Source of the DNA: Deinococcus sonorensis KR-87
GTDB taxonomy: Bacteria > Deinococcota > Deinococci > Deinococcales > Deinococcaceae
Assembly (NCBI RefSeq): GCF_040256395.1
Contig: NZ_CP158299.1
Coordinates: 2,323,501-2,387,500 of the forward strand
Direction of reading: 5' to 3'
Length of the DNA: 64,000 bases
Part shown: positions 49,048 to 59,154 of the stretch, in pieces
Layout of the letters: each line of letters opens with the position of its first letter
How positions within the stretch are numbered: position 1 is the stretch's first letter
The notes under the pieces: model-generated
What the model was told of the DNA's origin: nothing
Database searches by the model: none
What the model saw: only the letters and a program-made list of their open reading frames with translations
Translations under genes and position numbers: made by a program

Positions 49048-50591
49048 GTCACCTCCCCCTTGCCGCCGTCCAGCACCGTGAAGCACAGCAGTGCCAGCAG
49101 CATCAACAGGGTGGCCAGCGCGCACGCCTCGCCCAGGTTCTGGGCGCCGGGCCGCCCCAGCCGCTCGTAGATGCCGGTGCTGAGGGTACTCCACTCGGGG
49201 CGGGTGAGCACCAGGGTGGCCGCAAACTCGCCAAGCACGGTGGCCAGCGCCAGCGCCGCCCCGCCGCGCAGGGCCGGCAGCACCAGCGGCAGCGTGACGG
49301 TCCGCCACGCCTCCAGGCCGCTGGCGCCCAGGCTGCGGCTGGCTTCCAGCAGGCGGGGCGGCACCGCACGCAGCGCCGGCAGCAGGCTGCGCGTGATCAG
49401 CGGGTAGGCCAGCAGCGTGTAGGCGGCAATCAGCAGCGGCACCTCGGCCCGCAGCGCCGGATACAGCAGCAGGTACCCCACCGACAGGCTGATGGGCGAG
49501 ACCATCAGCGGCAGCAGGCTCAGCACGTCCAGGGTCCGGCCCCGGGCGCGGGCGGCCCCCAGCGCGTGAAGGCCGCCCACCAGCAGGGCCGCCGCCAGCG
49601 TGTACAGCCCGAAGCGCAGCGTGTTGCCCAGCATCAGGCCCAGGCTCGGATCGCTGTCCGGGTCCAGCAGGCCGCTCCAGAAGCCGGTGGTCAGGCCCGC
49701 CGGCCCCAGCACGCTGCGGAGCGCCACCGCCAGCAGCGGCCCGAAACAGATCAGCAGCGTCACGGCGGTCAGGAGGTACAGCGTGAGCGCCGGGCCGCCG
49801 CGCGGCCGGGGCAGCGCCCGCGCCAGGGCCACGCCGCTCACTGCCCGGTTCAGCCGGGTGTACAGCAGGATGGCCGCCACCGTGAACACCAGCTGACCCA
49901 GGATCAGGGCGCTGGCCTCCGGGAGCCGCAGCTCATAGGCGGTCAGGGTGTAGATTTCCACCTCCAGCGTGCCGTAGCGCTCGCCGCCCAGCACCAGCGG
50001 CAGCCCGAAGCTCAGGGCGCTGTACAGGAACACCAGCACCATGCCCGCCAGGACGCCCGGCAGGGCCAGCGGCACCGCCACTTCCCAGGCGGCCCGCGCT
50101 CCGCTGGCGCCCAGACTGCGGGCCGCCCCGACCAGCATCGGCGGCACCCGCACGAACCCTGCGTGGGCCAGGCGCACCATCAGCGGCAGATTGAAGAACA
50201 GGTTGCCCAGGATCAGCAGGGCCGGCGTGTCGGACAGGTCCAGGTGGGTCAGGCCATGCGGCCCGAACAGGCTGCTCAGCCCCAGCGCGGCCACCAGGGT
50301 GGGCGTCACGAACGGCAGCAGCAGCACCCGCAGCAACAGGTCCTGGCCCGGCAGCCGGTAGCGCGACAGCAGATACGCCAGTGGCCCGCCCAGCACGGCG
50401 GCCAGCACGGTGGTGAGCAGCGCCTGGGTCAGGGTCCAGCCGAGCCGCCCCAGGAAATAGGGGTCGGCCCAGACGCCCAGACGCAGGCCGCCCTCCCGCA
50501 GCACCCGCAGCAGCGGGAGCAGCAGGAAGGCGGCCAGGAACAGCAGCGCCGGCAGGGCGAGCAGCAGCCCGGAGCGCCGCCGGGGATTCAC
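49044..50591 (-). CDS. thiP: ThiP-type thiamine ABC transporter permease, two fused halves
   Basis: 515-aa polytopic protein with about 12 hydrophobic helices. Two permease repeats each carry an EAA-type loop: [22 protein letters not shown] and [21 protein letters not shown]. Such duplicated permeases are typical of ThiP and ferric-iron FbpB. The riboswitch and neighbours favour thiamine. ATGA overlaps at both ends tie it to thiB and thiQ. Confidence 0.87.
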   Translation of the reverse strand: MNPRRRSGLLLALPALLFLAAFLLLPLLRVLREGGLRLGVWADPYFLGRLGWTLTQALLTTVLAAVLGGPLAYLLSRYRLPGQDLLLRVLLLPFVTPTLVAALGLSSLFGPHGLTHLDLSDTPALLILGNLFFNLPLMVRLAHAGFVRVPPMLVGAARSLGASGARAAWEVAVPLALPGVLAGMVLVFLYSALSFGLPLVLGGERYGTLEVEIYTLTAYELRLPEASALILGQLVFTVAAILLYTRLNRAVSGVALARALPRPRGGPALTLYLLTAVTLLICFGPLLAVALRSVLGPAGLTTGFWSGLLDPDSDPSLGLMLGNTLRFGLYTLAAALLVGGLHALGAARARGRTLDVLSLLPLMVSPISLSVGYLLLYPALRAEVPLLIAAYTLLAYPLITRSLLPALRAVPPRLLEASRSLGASGLEAWRTVTLPLVLPALRGGAALALATVLGEFAATLVLTRPEWSTLSTGIYERLGRPGAQNLGEACALATLLMLLALLCFTVLDGGKGEVT

Positions 50592-51598
50592 CGCCGCAGC
50601 ACCTGCTGCACCCAGGTGTCGGTCAGGGCCTGCCCCTGCTGCAGCTCAGCCGTGCTGGGAGCGGTCACGTCCGGCTTCTGGGCAAACTTCCAGACGTCGC
50701 TCAGCGGCGTGCCGGGGATGCTGGGGTACACCCACATCCGGTTGGGGAAGTCACGCTGTACCGGGGCGCTCAGCATGAAGTCCACGAACCTGCGGGCCAG
50801 GGCCGGCTGCTTCGTGCCCTTCAGCACCCCCACGCCTTCCAGCTGCAGGAAGGTGCTGCCCGGCAGCAACAGGTTGGCGGTGGGCGCGTCCTTGAGCTTG
50901 CCCTCGCTGTAGAACACCTCGGCGGCCGGGCTGCTGGCGTAGCTCAGCACGATCGGGTACTTGCCGCCGTACAGCGAGAACTCCTTGTCGTAGGCCTCGG
51001 ACCAGCCGCGCGTCACCTTCATGCCGTTCTGGCGGGCCGTGCGGTACCACTGGATGGCCCCCTGCGCCCCCAGCTGATGGTTGAGCGCCAGCAGGAAGGC
51101 CAGCCCGGTGCTGCTGGTGGCCGGGGATTCCACCACCGTCAGGCGGGCATACGCCGGCTCGCTCAGCTGCGCCAGCGAGGTGGGCAGCGCCAGCCCGGAC
51201 TTCTGGAAGGCGGCCTTGTCGTAGTTCAGCGCCACGTAGCCCAGGTCCACCGTGTTCAGCAGGGTGCCGTCGCCCAGCCGGTGGGCGGCCGGAATGTTGC
51301 TCGCCAGCGGCGAGCGGTAGGGGGTCAGGATGCCGGCCGCCTGGGCGCGCGGCAGCAGGGTGTTGTCCAGGCCATACACCACGTCGCCGATGGGGGCCGC
51401 GCGCGTCAGGATCAGGCGGTTGAGCATCTCGCCCGCGTCGCCCGCCTTCACGAAGCGCACCCGCGCGTGGTTGGTCGCCTCGAACTGTGCCACCAGCTTC
51501 TTGTCCACATCGAAGCTGTCGTGGGTGACCACCGTCAGGGTGGTCTGGGCCGAGGCCAGGGAGGCGCTCAGCAGGGCCAACGTCATCAGGTTCCGCAT
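50588..51598 (-). CDS. thiB: Thiamine-binding periplasmic protein
   Basis: 336-aa exported binding protein, first gene of the TPP-riboswitch operon. A signal peptide ends at SLASAQ. The mature start [21 protein letters not shown] matches ThiB, as do [26 protein letters not shown] and [12 protein letters not shown]. It should hand thiamine to ThiP-ThiQ. The ATG is preceded by AAGGGG (51603-51608), which can be sequestered by the leader. Confidence 0.88.
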   Translation of the reverse strand: MRNLMTLALLSASLASAQTTLTVVTHDSFDVDKKLVAQFEATNHARVRFVKAGDAGEMLNRLILTRAAPIGDVVYGLDNTLLPRAQAAGILTPYRSPLASNIPAAHRLGDGTLLNTVDLGYVALNYDKAAFQKSGLALPTSLAQLSEPAYARLTVVESPATSSTGLAFLLALNHQLGAQGAIQWYRTARQNGMKVTRGWSEAYDKEFSLYGGKYPIVLSYASSPAAEVFYSEGKLKDAPTANLLLPGSTFLQLEGVGVLKGTKQPALARRFVDFMLSAPVQRDFPNRMWVYPSIPGTPLSDVWKFAQKPDVTAPSTAELQQGQALTDTWVQQVLRR

Positions 51599-51602
51599 TC
51601 TT

Positions 51603-51662
51603 CCCCTTCGCGTCTACAAAAGGGGGGCACAACGTCCGCAGCGGCCAGGGGCTGGCTGCGGG
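51603..51662 (-). promoter_or_regulatory. Expression platform of the TPP riboswitch, possible SD sequestration
   Basis: Between aptamer and thiB the minus strand holds a hairpin (CCGCAGCCAG with CTGGCcgcTGCGG, 51636-51661) and then CCCCTT, which can pair with the AAGGGG ribosome site across about 11 nt. Without a clear U-tract terminator, control of translation initiation looks more likely than termination. Confidence 0.55.
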
Positions 51663-51746
51663 GTCACGCTCCCTCCGCCGGTATGACCCGGTTCAGGTTC
51701 CTGGGGTGTGATCTCAGCCGGCCGTATGGTCGGCACCCCCGGTGAC
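51663..51746 (-). promoter_or_regulatory. TPP riboswitch (Thi-box)
   Basis: On the minus strand the element runs from GTCACCGGGGGTGCC through CTGAGATCACACCC and GAACCTGAACCGGGTCATACC to GGAGGGAGCGTGAC. These are the Thi-box landmarks, with GTCAC/GTGAC closing P1. TACAGT at 51755-51760 is the likely -10. It controls thiB-thiP-thiQ-thiN and the gene after them by sensing TPP. Confidence 0.95.
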
Positions 51747-51811
51747 GCGCCGTCACTGTAGCGTATCCGGGACGGCGGTGCCGGCACCCCTCCGCGTGGC
51801 ACACTGCGGCC

Positions 51812-52252
51812 ATGACCTTTCACCTGGTGGCGTGGCTGGTGGCGCAGTCGCCGGACGGGCGGGTGCTGCTGGCCCGGCGTTCCGGCGTGAGCTACGGCGA
51901 GGGGCTGTGGGGCCTGCCGGGCGGCCATGTGGAGCCGCGCGAAATGCTGGCCCAGGCCGCCGCCCGGGAAACCGCCGAGGAGGTGGGCTTGACGGTGGAC
52001 CCGGGCGAACTGCAGCCGATCGGGGTGTCGAGGTACGTGGACGGGGGGACGGAGGGGGCGGATTTCTTCTTCCGCACGGCCCAGTGGGACGGTGAGGCGC
52101 ACCCCCGGTCCGAATGCTCCGAGGTCGGCTGGTTTGCACCGGACCAGCTGCCCCACGACACGCTGCCGTGGCTACCCGGTCTGCTGACGCGGCTGCTGGC
52201 CGGCGAGTGGTACTCGGAGACTCTGGACCATGAAGCTCTGCCAACCTTGTAA
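51812..52252 (+). CDS. NUDIX hydrolase
   Basis: 146-aa NUDIX pyrophosphatase. The NUDIX box is [24 protein letters not shown], with the RExxEE metal-binding helix intact. The N-terminus [20 protein letters not shown] and the short length resemble the MutT/NUDT15-like group; substrate unknown. The ATG (51812) is preceded by CACACT at 6 nt, close to the leaderless box. It diverges from the thiamine riboswitch. It is followed by marR under a separate promoter. Confidence 0.86.
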   Translation: MTFHLVAWLVAQSPDGRVLLARRSGVSYGEGLWGLPGGHVEPREMLAQAAARETAEEVGLTVDPGELQPIGVSRYVDGGTEGADFFFRTAQWDGEAHPRSECSEVGWFAPDQLPHDTLPWLPGLLTRLLAGEWYSETLDHEALPTL

Positions 52253-52259
52253 TTCCATC

Positions 52260-52279
52260 TGAAAAGGTTTCAAATGAAA
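52260..52279 (+). promoter_or_regulatory. Candidate MarR operator of alternating half-sites
   Basis: TGAAA-agg-TTTCA-aa-TGAAA: the middle half-site can pair with either flank, giving two overlapping inverted repeats. TCAAAT within it lies 6 nt before the marR ATG and could be the -10, with TTGTAA 17 bp upstream as -35. A bound repressor would cover the promoter, fitting autoregulation of marR and its efflux partner. Confidence 0.55.
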
Positions 52280-52281
52280 GA

Positions 52282-52773
52282 ATGGAAGACACGAAGCCCG
52301 ATATGCAGCAGGTGCACGCGCTGGTGAGCCAGACGCTGCGGCTGGCGCGCAGGCTGCACGCGGCCCTGGACGAGCCGCTGGAGCAGCTGCTCGGCATGAA
52401 CACCAAAGAGATGATGATTCTGGCCACCCTGATGGACGGCGCGTCGAGCCCGGGCGAGATCGCGGCGCGGCAGCACCTGCCGGCCCCCACCGTGACCCGG
52501 CTGGTCAGCCGGCTGGTGGAGCTGGGGCTGGTGGAACGCATCACGGAAAGCCACGACCTGCGCCGCTGCCGCCTGCAGCTGACCGAGCTGGGCCGCAGCA
52601 CCCGCGAGCGCAACCGGCAAACGGTGAGTGAGGTGCTGTACCAGCGCTTCGGGCACCTGCCGGCGGATCAGGTGGAGGTGGCGCTGCAGGCCATCCGGGC
52701 GCTGGACGCCGAGATGGGTCGGGTGGCCGCGCCGCTGGCCACCTCCGACCTCGCCGCGGAGGTGAGCGCATGA
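52282..52773 (+). CDS. MarR-family transcriptional regulator
   Basis: 163-aa winged-helix regulator. Residues about 30-110 form the MarR core: [18 protein letters not shown], then the recognition helix [22 protein letters not shown] and the wing [17 protein letters not shown]. It overlaps the following MFS gene as ATGA, a typical ligand-sensing repressor with its own efflux pump. The operator-like repeats directly before its start support autoregulation. Confidence 0.88.
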   Translation: MEDTKPDMQQVHALVSQTLRLARRLHAALDEPLEQLLGMNTKEMMILATLMDGASSPGEIAARQHLPAPTVTRLVSRLVELGLVERITESHDLRRCRLQLTELGRSTRERNRQTVSEVLYQRFGHLPADQVEVALQAIRALDAEMGRVAAPLATSDLAAEVSA

Positions 52774-54410
52774 CCGCGCCGCAGCCGGTCGCGCACGCCG
52801 AACCCGCCCCGCTGACCCAGCGCGAGAAGCTGCTGGCCTTCAGCGGCGTGCTGCTGGTGCTGTTCCTGTCGAGCCTGAACCTAACGGTGGTGGGCACCGC
52901 CATGCCGCGCGTCATCAGCGAGCTGGGCGGCTTCTCGCTGTACGCCTGGGCCTTCACCGCCTACTCGCTCACCACCACCATCAGCATTCCGATTGTGGGC
53001 ACGCTCAGCGACACCTACGGCCGCCGCCCCCTGATGCTGTTCGGCATCGCCGTGTTTGCAGTGGGCGCGGTGCTGATCGGGCTGGCCCAGAGCATGGAGC
53101 AGCTGATCATCTTCCGGGCGGTGCAGGGCATTGGCGGCGGCACCCTGATGGCGATGGCCTTCACCGCCATTGCGGACATCTTCACCCCGCTGGAGCGGGG
53201 ACGCTACCAAGGCTACACCGGCGCCGTCTGGGGCGTAAGCAGCGTGGTGGGCCCGGTGGTGGGCGGCTTCCTGACCGACCACCTGGGCTGGCGCAGCGTG
53301 TTCTTCGTGAACCTGCCGTTCGCGCTGCTGGCCGCCTACTTTATCGCGCGCTTCCTGCGGATGAAGCCGCTGCCCGGCGCGTCCCGGCACTTCGACGCGG
53401 TCGGGGCGCTGCTGCTGGCCGCCACGGTCGTGCCGCTGATGCTGGTCTTCTCCTGGGGCGGCGGGACCTACGCCTGGACGTCCCCCCGGATCCTGGGGCT
53501 GGCGGCCCTGAGCGTGGTGCTGGGGGTGGTCTACGGCTTCTGGCAGGCGCGGCAGGAGAACCCGATCCTGAGCCTGAAGATGTTCCGGGACCGCACCTTC
53601 ACCGTGGCGGCCATCTGCGGATTCATGGTGTCGGCCGGGATGTACGCGGCTATCCTGTACCTGCCGCTGTACATGCAGGGCGTCAAGGGCAGCAGCGCCA
53701 GCGGCAGCGGCGCGGTGCTGACCCCGCTGATGCTGGGCCTGATCGCGGCCAGCACCCTGGCGGGGCAGTGGGTCAGCCGCAACGGACGCTACAAGTGGCT
53801 GATTGCGGGCGGCTCGGTGGTGACGCTTCTGGCGCTGTTCCTCACCAGCCGGCTGCGGCTGGAGAGCCAGGTCTGGGAGGCGACGGCCCTGATGGTGCTG
53901 ATGGGCCTGGGCCTGGGCCCGGTCAACAGCCTGCTGACGCTGGCGGTCCAGAACGCCGTGCCGCGCACCATCCTGGGCATGGCCACCAGCGCCAGCCAGT
54001 TCTTCCGCAACATCGGCGGCACGCTGGCCGTCAGCCTGTTCGGCGCGGTGGTCAACGCGCATCTGGCGGCCCAGCTCGGTCAGCAGCTGCCAGCGGCGGC
54101 CCGGACACTCCCAGCCCCGTTGCAGGCCGCCGTCAACAGCCCGCAGCTGCTCAGCAGCCCGGAAGCGTCGGCGCAGGTGCAGGGCGCGCTGGTGAAGCTC
54201 GGCCATCCGGAGCTGTTCGCCGGCATCGTGGGAGCGCTGCGGCGGGTGATGGTGGGCGCCATCGACAACGTGTTCCTGATCTCGGCGGCCCTGATGGTGG
54301 TGGCGGTGGTGGCGGCCTTCGTGCTGCCGGACCTGTCGCTCCAAGGGCGTCAGACCAGCGGCACCCGCGCGGGCCAGGATCAGGGCAGCAAGGCACAGGC
54401 CGCCGACTGA
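52770..54410 (+). CDS. MFS efflux transporter of the DHA2 (14-helix) family
   Basis: 546-aa membrane protein with about 14 hydrophobic helices. Motif A is [14 protein letters not shown], motif C is [16 protein letters not shown], and [17 protein letters not shown] is the helix 1 signature of drug:H+ antiporters of the EmrB/QacA group. A large extracellular loop near residues 430-490 precedes the last helix. It probably exports toxic organic compounds that act as the ligand of the MarR protein. Exact substrates are unknown. Confidence 0.88.
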   Translation: MTAPQPVAHAEPAPLTQREKLLAFSGVLLVLFLSSLNLTVVGTAMPRVISELGGFSLYAWAFTAYSLTTTISIPIVGTLSDTYGRRPLMLFGIAVFAVGAVLIGLAQSMEQLIIFRAVQGIGGGTLMAMAFTAIADIFTPLERGRYQGYTGAVWGVSSVVGPVVGGFLTDHLGWRSVFFVNLPFALLAAYFIARFLRMKPLPGASRHFDAVGALLLAATVVPLMLVFSWGGGTYAWTSPRILGLAALSVVLGVVYGFWQARQENPILSLKMFRDRTFTVAAICGFMVSAGMYAAILYLPLYMQGVKGSSASGSGAVLTPLMLGLIAASTLAGQWVSRNGRYKWLIAGGSVVTLLALFLTSRLRLESQVWEATALMVLMGLGLGPVNSLLTLAVQNAVPRTILGMATSASQFFRNIGGTLAVSLFGAVVNAHLAAQLGQQLPAAARTLPAPLQAAVNSPQLLSSPEASAQVQGALVKLGHPELFAGIVGALRRVMVGAIDNVFLISAALMVVAVVAAFVLPDLSLQGRQTSGTRAGQDQGSKAQAAD

Positions 54411-54433
54411 AGAACTGAGGTGAATGCAGACAA

Positions 54434-54459
54434 GCGCCCCAGCCATGTGCCTGGGGCGC
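54434..54459 (+). terminator. Rho-independent terminator of marR-MFS
   Basis: GCGCCCCAG and CTGGGGCGC form a 9-bp stem around an 8-nt loop, followed by GTTTCATT. It lies 24 nt after the stop codon. Confidence 0.8.
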
Positions 54460-54585
54460 GTTTCATTGCTGGTCGCTGGTGCCACGTCAGGCCCTGTGCC
54501 TCCAGAGGACGAACACCTCCGCTGCTGGACGGGCCGCCACCCCTACGCTCCGCCCAGCCCAGGCCGCTTCCTGTAGACTCGCCGC

Positions 54586-55848
54586 ATGCAAGACATCATC
54601 GTGGTCGGGGCGGGTCTGGCGGGGCTGGTGGCCGCCCGCACGCTGACGCGGGCCGGACGCCGGGTGCGGGTGCTGGAGGCGGCCGGGCGATCGGGGGGCC
54701 GGCTCGCGACCCACCGTCAGGACGGCTTCACCTTCGAGTCCGGGTATCAGGTGCTGTTCACGGCCTACCCGGCGGTGCAGCGGCAGCTGGATCTGGCCGC
54801 CCTGGACCTGGTCTCGATTCCGCCGGCGGCGGTGGTGCGGCGCGGCCCGCAGGTCGAGGTCCTGGGTGACCCAATTCGCGACCCGGCCAGCCTGCCGCGG
54901 ACGCTGGTGGCCGGGAGCATGCCGCTGCCGGACAAGCTGCGGCTGACCCGGCTGGCGGCCCGGCTGAAGGTCGGAGCACCCCACACGCTGCTGAGCGGCC
55001 CGGACGAGACGACCCGCGCCTACCTGAAGCGTCAGGGCTTCGGCGAACGCAGCATCCAGAGTTTCTTTGCCCCGTTTTTCGGCGGCATTTTCCTGAAGCG
55101 CGACCTGTCTACCAGCGCCCGGCTGTTCCGCTACTACTTCCGGATGCTGATGGACGGAGCCGTCGCCCTGCCGCGCGAGGGCATGGACCGCATTCCGGAG
55201 CAGCTGGCCCGCGAGCTGGACATCAGCCTGAACGTGCGGGTGGAGCGGCTGGAGGCCAGGGGCGGCGGGGTCAGCGTGCTGACGGGGGCCGGCGAACTGC
55301 AGGCGGCTCAGGTGGTGCTGGCCACCGACCCCTGGACGGCCGCTCAGCTGCTGGGCGAGCCGGTCACTCACGGCAGCGTGGGCAGCACCTACCTGTACTA
55401 CGCCAGCTCGGAGCCGCTGGATGAGCAGCCCCGCCTGCTGTTGAACGCCGAGGACGGCCTGATCAACAATGCCCACTGGCTGAGCAACGCGGTGCCGGGA
55501 CGAGCGCCGGCCGGGCAGTCCCTGCTGGCGGTGTCGGTGCTGGGCATCTCGCCGCTGGACGACGCTGCGCTTGACGCCCATGTCCGGGGCGAGTTGAGTC
55601 GCTGGTACCCGGATGGCGCCGCGCGCCTGCGGACCCTACGGATTCAGCGCCTGCCGCACGCCCAGTTTGCCCAGCCACCGGAATTCGCGGCCACCCTGGC
55701 GGGCCACGCCACCCGCATTCCGGGCGTGGTGCTGGCCTCGGAGGCCACCAGCATGAGCGGCATCCAGGGGGCGATGGAGAGCGGCGAGCGTGCGGCGGCC
55801 ATCCTGCTGGGCGACCTGGAGACGCAGAGCCGGCCCAGGGGAGCCTAG
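54586..55848 (+). CDS. FAD-dependent amine oxidase/desaturase-like oxidoreductase
   Basis: 420-aa flavoprotein with an N-terminal Rossmann fold [21 protein letters not shown], the [10 protein letters not shown] motif and a C-terminal FAD-site strand [23 protein letters not shown]-type [14 protein letters not shown] is typical of the flavin amine oxidase/protoporphyrinogen oxidase/phytoene desaturase superfamily. The natural substrate is unknown; a carotenoid-type desaturase is possible but other signatures are missing. TAGACT (54574-54579) is 6 nt before the ATG. Confidence 0.85.
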   Translation: MQDIIVVGAGLAGLVAARTLTRAGRRVRVLEAAGRSGGRLATHRQDGFTFESGYQVLFTAYPAVQRQLDLAALDLVSIPPAAVVRRGPQVEVLGDPIRDPASLPRTLVAGSMPLPDKLRLTRLAARLKVGAPHTLLSGPDETTRAYLKRQGFGERSIQSFFAPFFGGIFLKRDLSTSARLFRYYFRMLMDGAVALPREGMDRIPEQLARELDISLNVRVERLEARGGGVSVLTGAGELQAAQVVLATDPWTAAQLLGEPVTHGSVGSTYLYYASSEPLDEQPRLLLNAEDGLINNAHWLSNAVPGRAPAGQSLLAVSVLGISPLDDAALDAHVRGELSRWYPDGAARLRTLRIQRLPHAQFAQPPEFAATLAGHATRIPGVVLASEATSMSGIQGAMESGERAAAILLGDLETQSRPRGA

Positions 55849-55911
55849 CCGGTCTCCCTCCAGACAATGTGGGCAGGGGAGCAGACGCTTCGCTGCTACA
55901 CTCAGGCGGTT

Positions 55912-56565
55912 GTGACGCCATCTGACTCGCCTGCCGCCGCTGCCCTGCTGGACCACCTCGTTCTGGCCACCGCCGACCTCGCGCAGGGCCGGCGATGGCT
56001 GCAGGACCGGCTGGGCGTGGAGCTCCAGGACGGGGGAGAGCATCACCTGTTCGGTACCCACAACGCCCTGGTGGGGCTGGGGAATGCCTACCTGGAACTG
56101 ATCGCCATCAACCCGCAGGCTCCGGCACCGGAACGGCCGCGCTGGTTCGAACTGGACACTCCGGAGATGCAGGCGCGACTGGCGCAGGAGCCGCAGCTGA
56201 TCCACTGGGTGGTGGGTGTGCCGGACCTGTGGACGGCACTGCGGCAGATCCCTGAAGCCTTGGGCGAGGTCACGCCGCTGTCGCGCGGCATGAACCGCTG
56301 GCTGCTGAGCGTGCCGCGCGACGGGTCGCTGCCGTTCGGCGGCGTGATGCCGAGCCTGATCGAATGGGAGAGCCTGGCGCCCACCGCGCGGCTGGAAGAC
56401 CGTGGCGTGCGCCTGAGTTGCCTGCAGCTGTCCACCCCTGACCCGGAGCGGCTGACCCGAGCCCTGGACCCGCTGCGGCTGGAGGGGGTCCCGCTGGAAG
56501 TGGAAGCAGGGCCGACCCGGCTCCGGGCGACCCTGCAGACTCCAGGCGGGGTGGTGGTCCTCTAA
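55912..56565 (+). CDS. VOC-superfamily (glyoxalase-like) protein
   Basis: 217-aa protein of the Glyoxalase_3-like group (VOC fold). LDHLVLATADLAQGRRWL opens the first beta-alpha-beta module, HHLFGTHNALVGLGN and YLELIAINP form the metal/substrate face, and a second module follows after ARLEDRGVRLSCLQLS. The function is not known. The GTG start (55912) lies 9 nt after TACACT; upstream frame sequence looks non-coding. Its end is 1 bp from the convergent asd stop. Confidence 0.75.
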   Translation: MTPSDSPAAAALLDHLVLATADLAQGRRWLQDRLGVELQDGGEHHLFGTHNALVGLGNAYLELIAINPQAPAPERPRWFELDTPEMQARLAQEPQLIHWVVGVPDLWTALRQIPEALGEVTPLSRGMNRWLLSVPRDGSLPFGGVMPSLIEWESLAPTARLEDRGVRLSCLQLSTPDPERLTRALDPLRLEGVPLEVEAGPTRLRATLQTPGGVVVL

Positions 56566-56566
56566 C

Positions 56567-57604
56567 TCAACGCGGCACCGTGGTCCGGGCCGGCTCGGCC
56601 GCCTTCAGGGCGCCGTGCTGCTGCAGGTACTCCGCGATCTGCACCGCGTTGAGCGCCGCGCCCTTGAGCAGCTGATCGCCGCTGACGAACAGGTCCAGAC
56701 CGCCCTCGAACACCAGCGACTGGCGGATGCGCCCCACCTCCACGTCGTACTCGCCGCTGGCATTCAGCGGCATCGGGTAGCGCTTCGCTTGCGGGTCGTC
56801 CACCACCTTCACGCCGGGCGCCTGCCCGAGCAGCTCACGGGCCTGCTCCGGTGTGGCGGGGCGCTCCAGCTCCAGCGTGATGGCCTCGCTGTGGGCGCGC
56901 ATGGTTGGAATCCGCACGGCCGTGCAGCTGATCTGCAGCCGCTCGTCCCCGAAAATCTTGCGGGTTTCCCACACCACCTTCATCTCTTCCTTGGTGTACC
57001 CGTTGTCCTGGAAGCTGTCGATGTGAGGAATCAGGTTGAACGGAATCGGGTGGGCGAACACCTCCGCCTGGGCCGGCTCGCCGTTCAGCACGCGGCGGGT
57101 CTGCTCCTCCAGTTCCTGCATGCCCTTGGCGCCGGCGCCGCTGGTGGCCTGATAGGTGCTCACGATCATGCGCCGGACCCCGAAGGCGCGGTGCAGCGGC
57201 CAGACCGCCACCGCCAGGATCGCCGTGGTGCAGTTGGGGTTGGCGATGATGCCCTGGTGCGAGAGCGCGGCCTCCCCGTTCACCTCCGGGATGACCAGCG
57301 GGACGCCCTCGTCGTAACGGAAGGCGCTGCTGTTGTCGATCACCAGCGCCCCGCCCGCCACCCAGGCCGGTGCCAGCGCCTTGCTGACGCTGCCCCCCGC
57401 GGACGCCAGAATCAGATCGGCGGGGATGGCGCCCTCGGGCGTCACCTGCACCGTCAGGTCCTGGCCACGGAACGGCAGGGTGCTGCCGGCACTGCGCGGG
57501 CTGGCATACAGCTGCAACTCGTCGAACCTCAGGCTGCTGCGTTCCAGCACCTGCAGCAGTTCGTGACCCACCGCTCCGGTCGCTCCCACAATGGCAATCT
57601 TCAT
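56567..57604 (-). CDS. asd: Aspartate-semialdehyde dehydrogenase
   Basis: Reduces aspartyl phosphate to aspartate semialdehyde for threonine, isoleucine and methionine (lysine uses aminoadipate here). The 345-aa protein has the Rossmann start [17 protein letters not shown], the active-site Cys in [15 protein letters not shown], and [16 protein letters not shown] with the catalytic His. The ATG at 57602-57604 follows AGGAGG by 6 nt. The frame stays open about 120 nt upstream but passes through the attenuator and is not coding. A leader peptide and terminator precede it. Confidence 0.95.
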   Translation of the reverse strand: MKIAIVGATGAVGHELLQVLERSSLRFDELQLYASPRSAGSTLPFRGQDLTVQVTPEGAIPADLILASAGGSVSKALAPAWVAGGALVIDNSSAFRYDEGVPLVIPEVNGEAALSHQGIIANPNCTTAILAVAVWPLHRAFGVRRMIVSTYQATSGAGAKGMQELEEQTRRVLNGEPAQAEVFAHPIPFNLIPHIDSFQDNGYTKEEMKVVWETRKIFGDERLQISCTAVRIPTMRAHSEAITLELERPATPEQARELLGQAPGVKVVDDPQAKRYPMPLNASGEYDVEVGRIRQSLVFEGGLDLFVSGDQLLKGAALNAVQIAEYLQQHGALKAAEPARTTVPR

Positions 57605-57639
57605 GCGTTCCTCCTGAACCCCGGCTGCTCCATCCCAAC

Positions 57640-57663
57640 AAAAAACCCGCCAAGCGCGGCGGG
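57640..57663 (-). terminator. Attenuator terminator in the asd leader
   Basis: On the minus strand CCCGCC-gcgctt-GGCGGG is followed by TTTTTT, an ideal intrinsic terminator 36 nt before the asd ATG. It lies between promoter and gene, so it can only make sense as a regulated stop. Its left arm overlaps by 2 nt an alternative helix with GGCGGC at 57683-57688. Confidence 0.85.
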
Positions 57664-57682
57664 CGGCTCTCGCAGAACGCGG

Positions 57683-57726
57683 GCCGCCTAACTGGTGGTG
57701 ATGGTGCAGGGCATAGCGGCACACTA
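57683..57726 (-). promoter_or_regulatory. asd promoter and leader region
   Basis: TAGTGT (57721-57726, minus strand) is the -10 box. Six nt later the leader peptide ATG begins, so the RNA is probably leaderless for the peptide. Next to and overlapping the peptide stop codon lies GGCGGC (57683-57688), which can pair with GCCGCC (57662-57667) to block the terminator. Confidence 0.7.
57688..57714 (-). CDS. Thr/Ile-rich leader peptide of the asd attenuator
   Basis: ATG CCC TGC ACC ATC ACC ACC AGT TAG encodes MPCTITTS: three Thr and one Ile in eight residues. A ribosome stalled at the Thr/Ile codons would leave the GGCGGC after the stop codon free to form the antiterminator; a ribosome reaching TAG would cover it and let the terminator form. 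This matches classical Thr-operon attenuation. Confidence 0.75.
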   Translation of the reverse strand: MPCTITTS

Positions 57727-57775
57727 CCCGCCCGGCGGGCGGCGGGTCAAGTCCCTGTATAGCAGGGCGTGCAGC

Positions 57776-58081
57776 TCAGGCGTGGCGTTTCAGAAAGCCG
57801 AACAGGCCGGCCCGCTGGCTTTTCTGGCGCGGGGCCGGCATCAGGTCTTCCAGCCGGATCTCGGCTTCCGGGTGCGGCGCGGCCAGCCAGCCGGTGGCCG
57901 TCAGGATGTGCCCGCCGAGCCGGCCGGCGCAGTACAGCGCGTGCTCATCTTCGGCCTGCTGCGAGAGGGCGCGGGGGTCTGCCATGCTCTGAAGCATGGC
58001 CTGGAGGCTGTCGTCCGGGCAATCCCAGCAGCCTTGCTGAAAGGTGGCTTCCTGTCCATAGATGCGGATGCGTGCAGGCAT
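57776..58081 (-). CDS. Small hypothetical protein, 101 aa
   Basis: I do not recognise a family. The product is soluble, acidic in the middle and basic at the end (AGLFGFLKRHA). GCWDCPDD offers a Cys pair that could bind metal or form a disulfide, and LYCAGRLGGHIL is a second hydrophobic patch. GGAG lies 5 nt before the ATG. It is upstream of asd on the same strand but is separated from it by the asd promoter. Confidence 0.68.
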   Translation of the reverse strand: MPARIRIYGQEATFQQGCWDCPDDSLQAMLQSMADPRALSQQAEDEHALYCAGRLGGHILTATGWLAAPHPEAEIRLEDLMPAPRQKSQRAGLFGFLKRHA

Positions 58082-58197
58082 AGGACTCCAGGAGCGGGCC
58101 GACCGTCAGGCCGTCCCCATACAGCAGATGTTGGTTGATCCGCTGGCAGCATACCGCACGGCCGCGTCAGATTCACCTCATGAAGGTGCAGACAGCA

Positions 58198-58225
58198 GAA
58201 CGCCCCGGCTTAGGCCGGGGCGTTC
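58198..58225 (-). terminator. Stem-loop after the repeat-rich secreted protein gene
   Basis: GAACGCCCCGGC and GCCGGGGCGTTC form a perfect 12-bp stem with a ttag loop, 18 nt past the stop codon at 58244 on the minus strand. Confidence 0.75.
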
Positions 58226-58243
58226 CAGAGAGCTCGGTTGGGC

Positions 58244-59068
<825 letters not shown>

Positions 59069-59154
59069 CTTAGGACGGTACTGTGACAAGCGTCCACTCT
59101 TCAGTGACGGCACAACTGGCTCTCATAAGAGAGCGTAAAGGAGAATTAACGGGC

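Noticed and set aside
57680..57724. The asd leader read in another frame gives four His codons in a row, like a histidine leader peptide
   Set aside because: That frame has no start placed after the -10 box and no stop before the terminator, whereas the Thr/Ile frame has both and fits asd.
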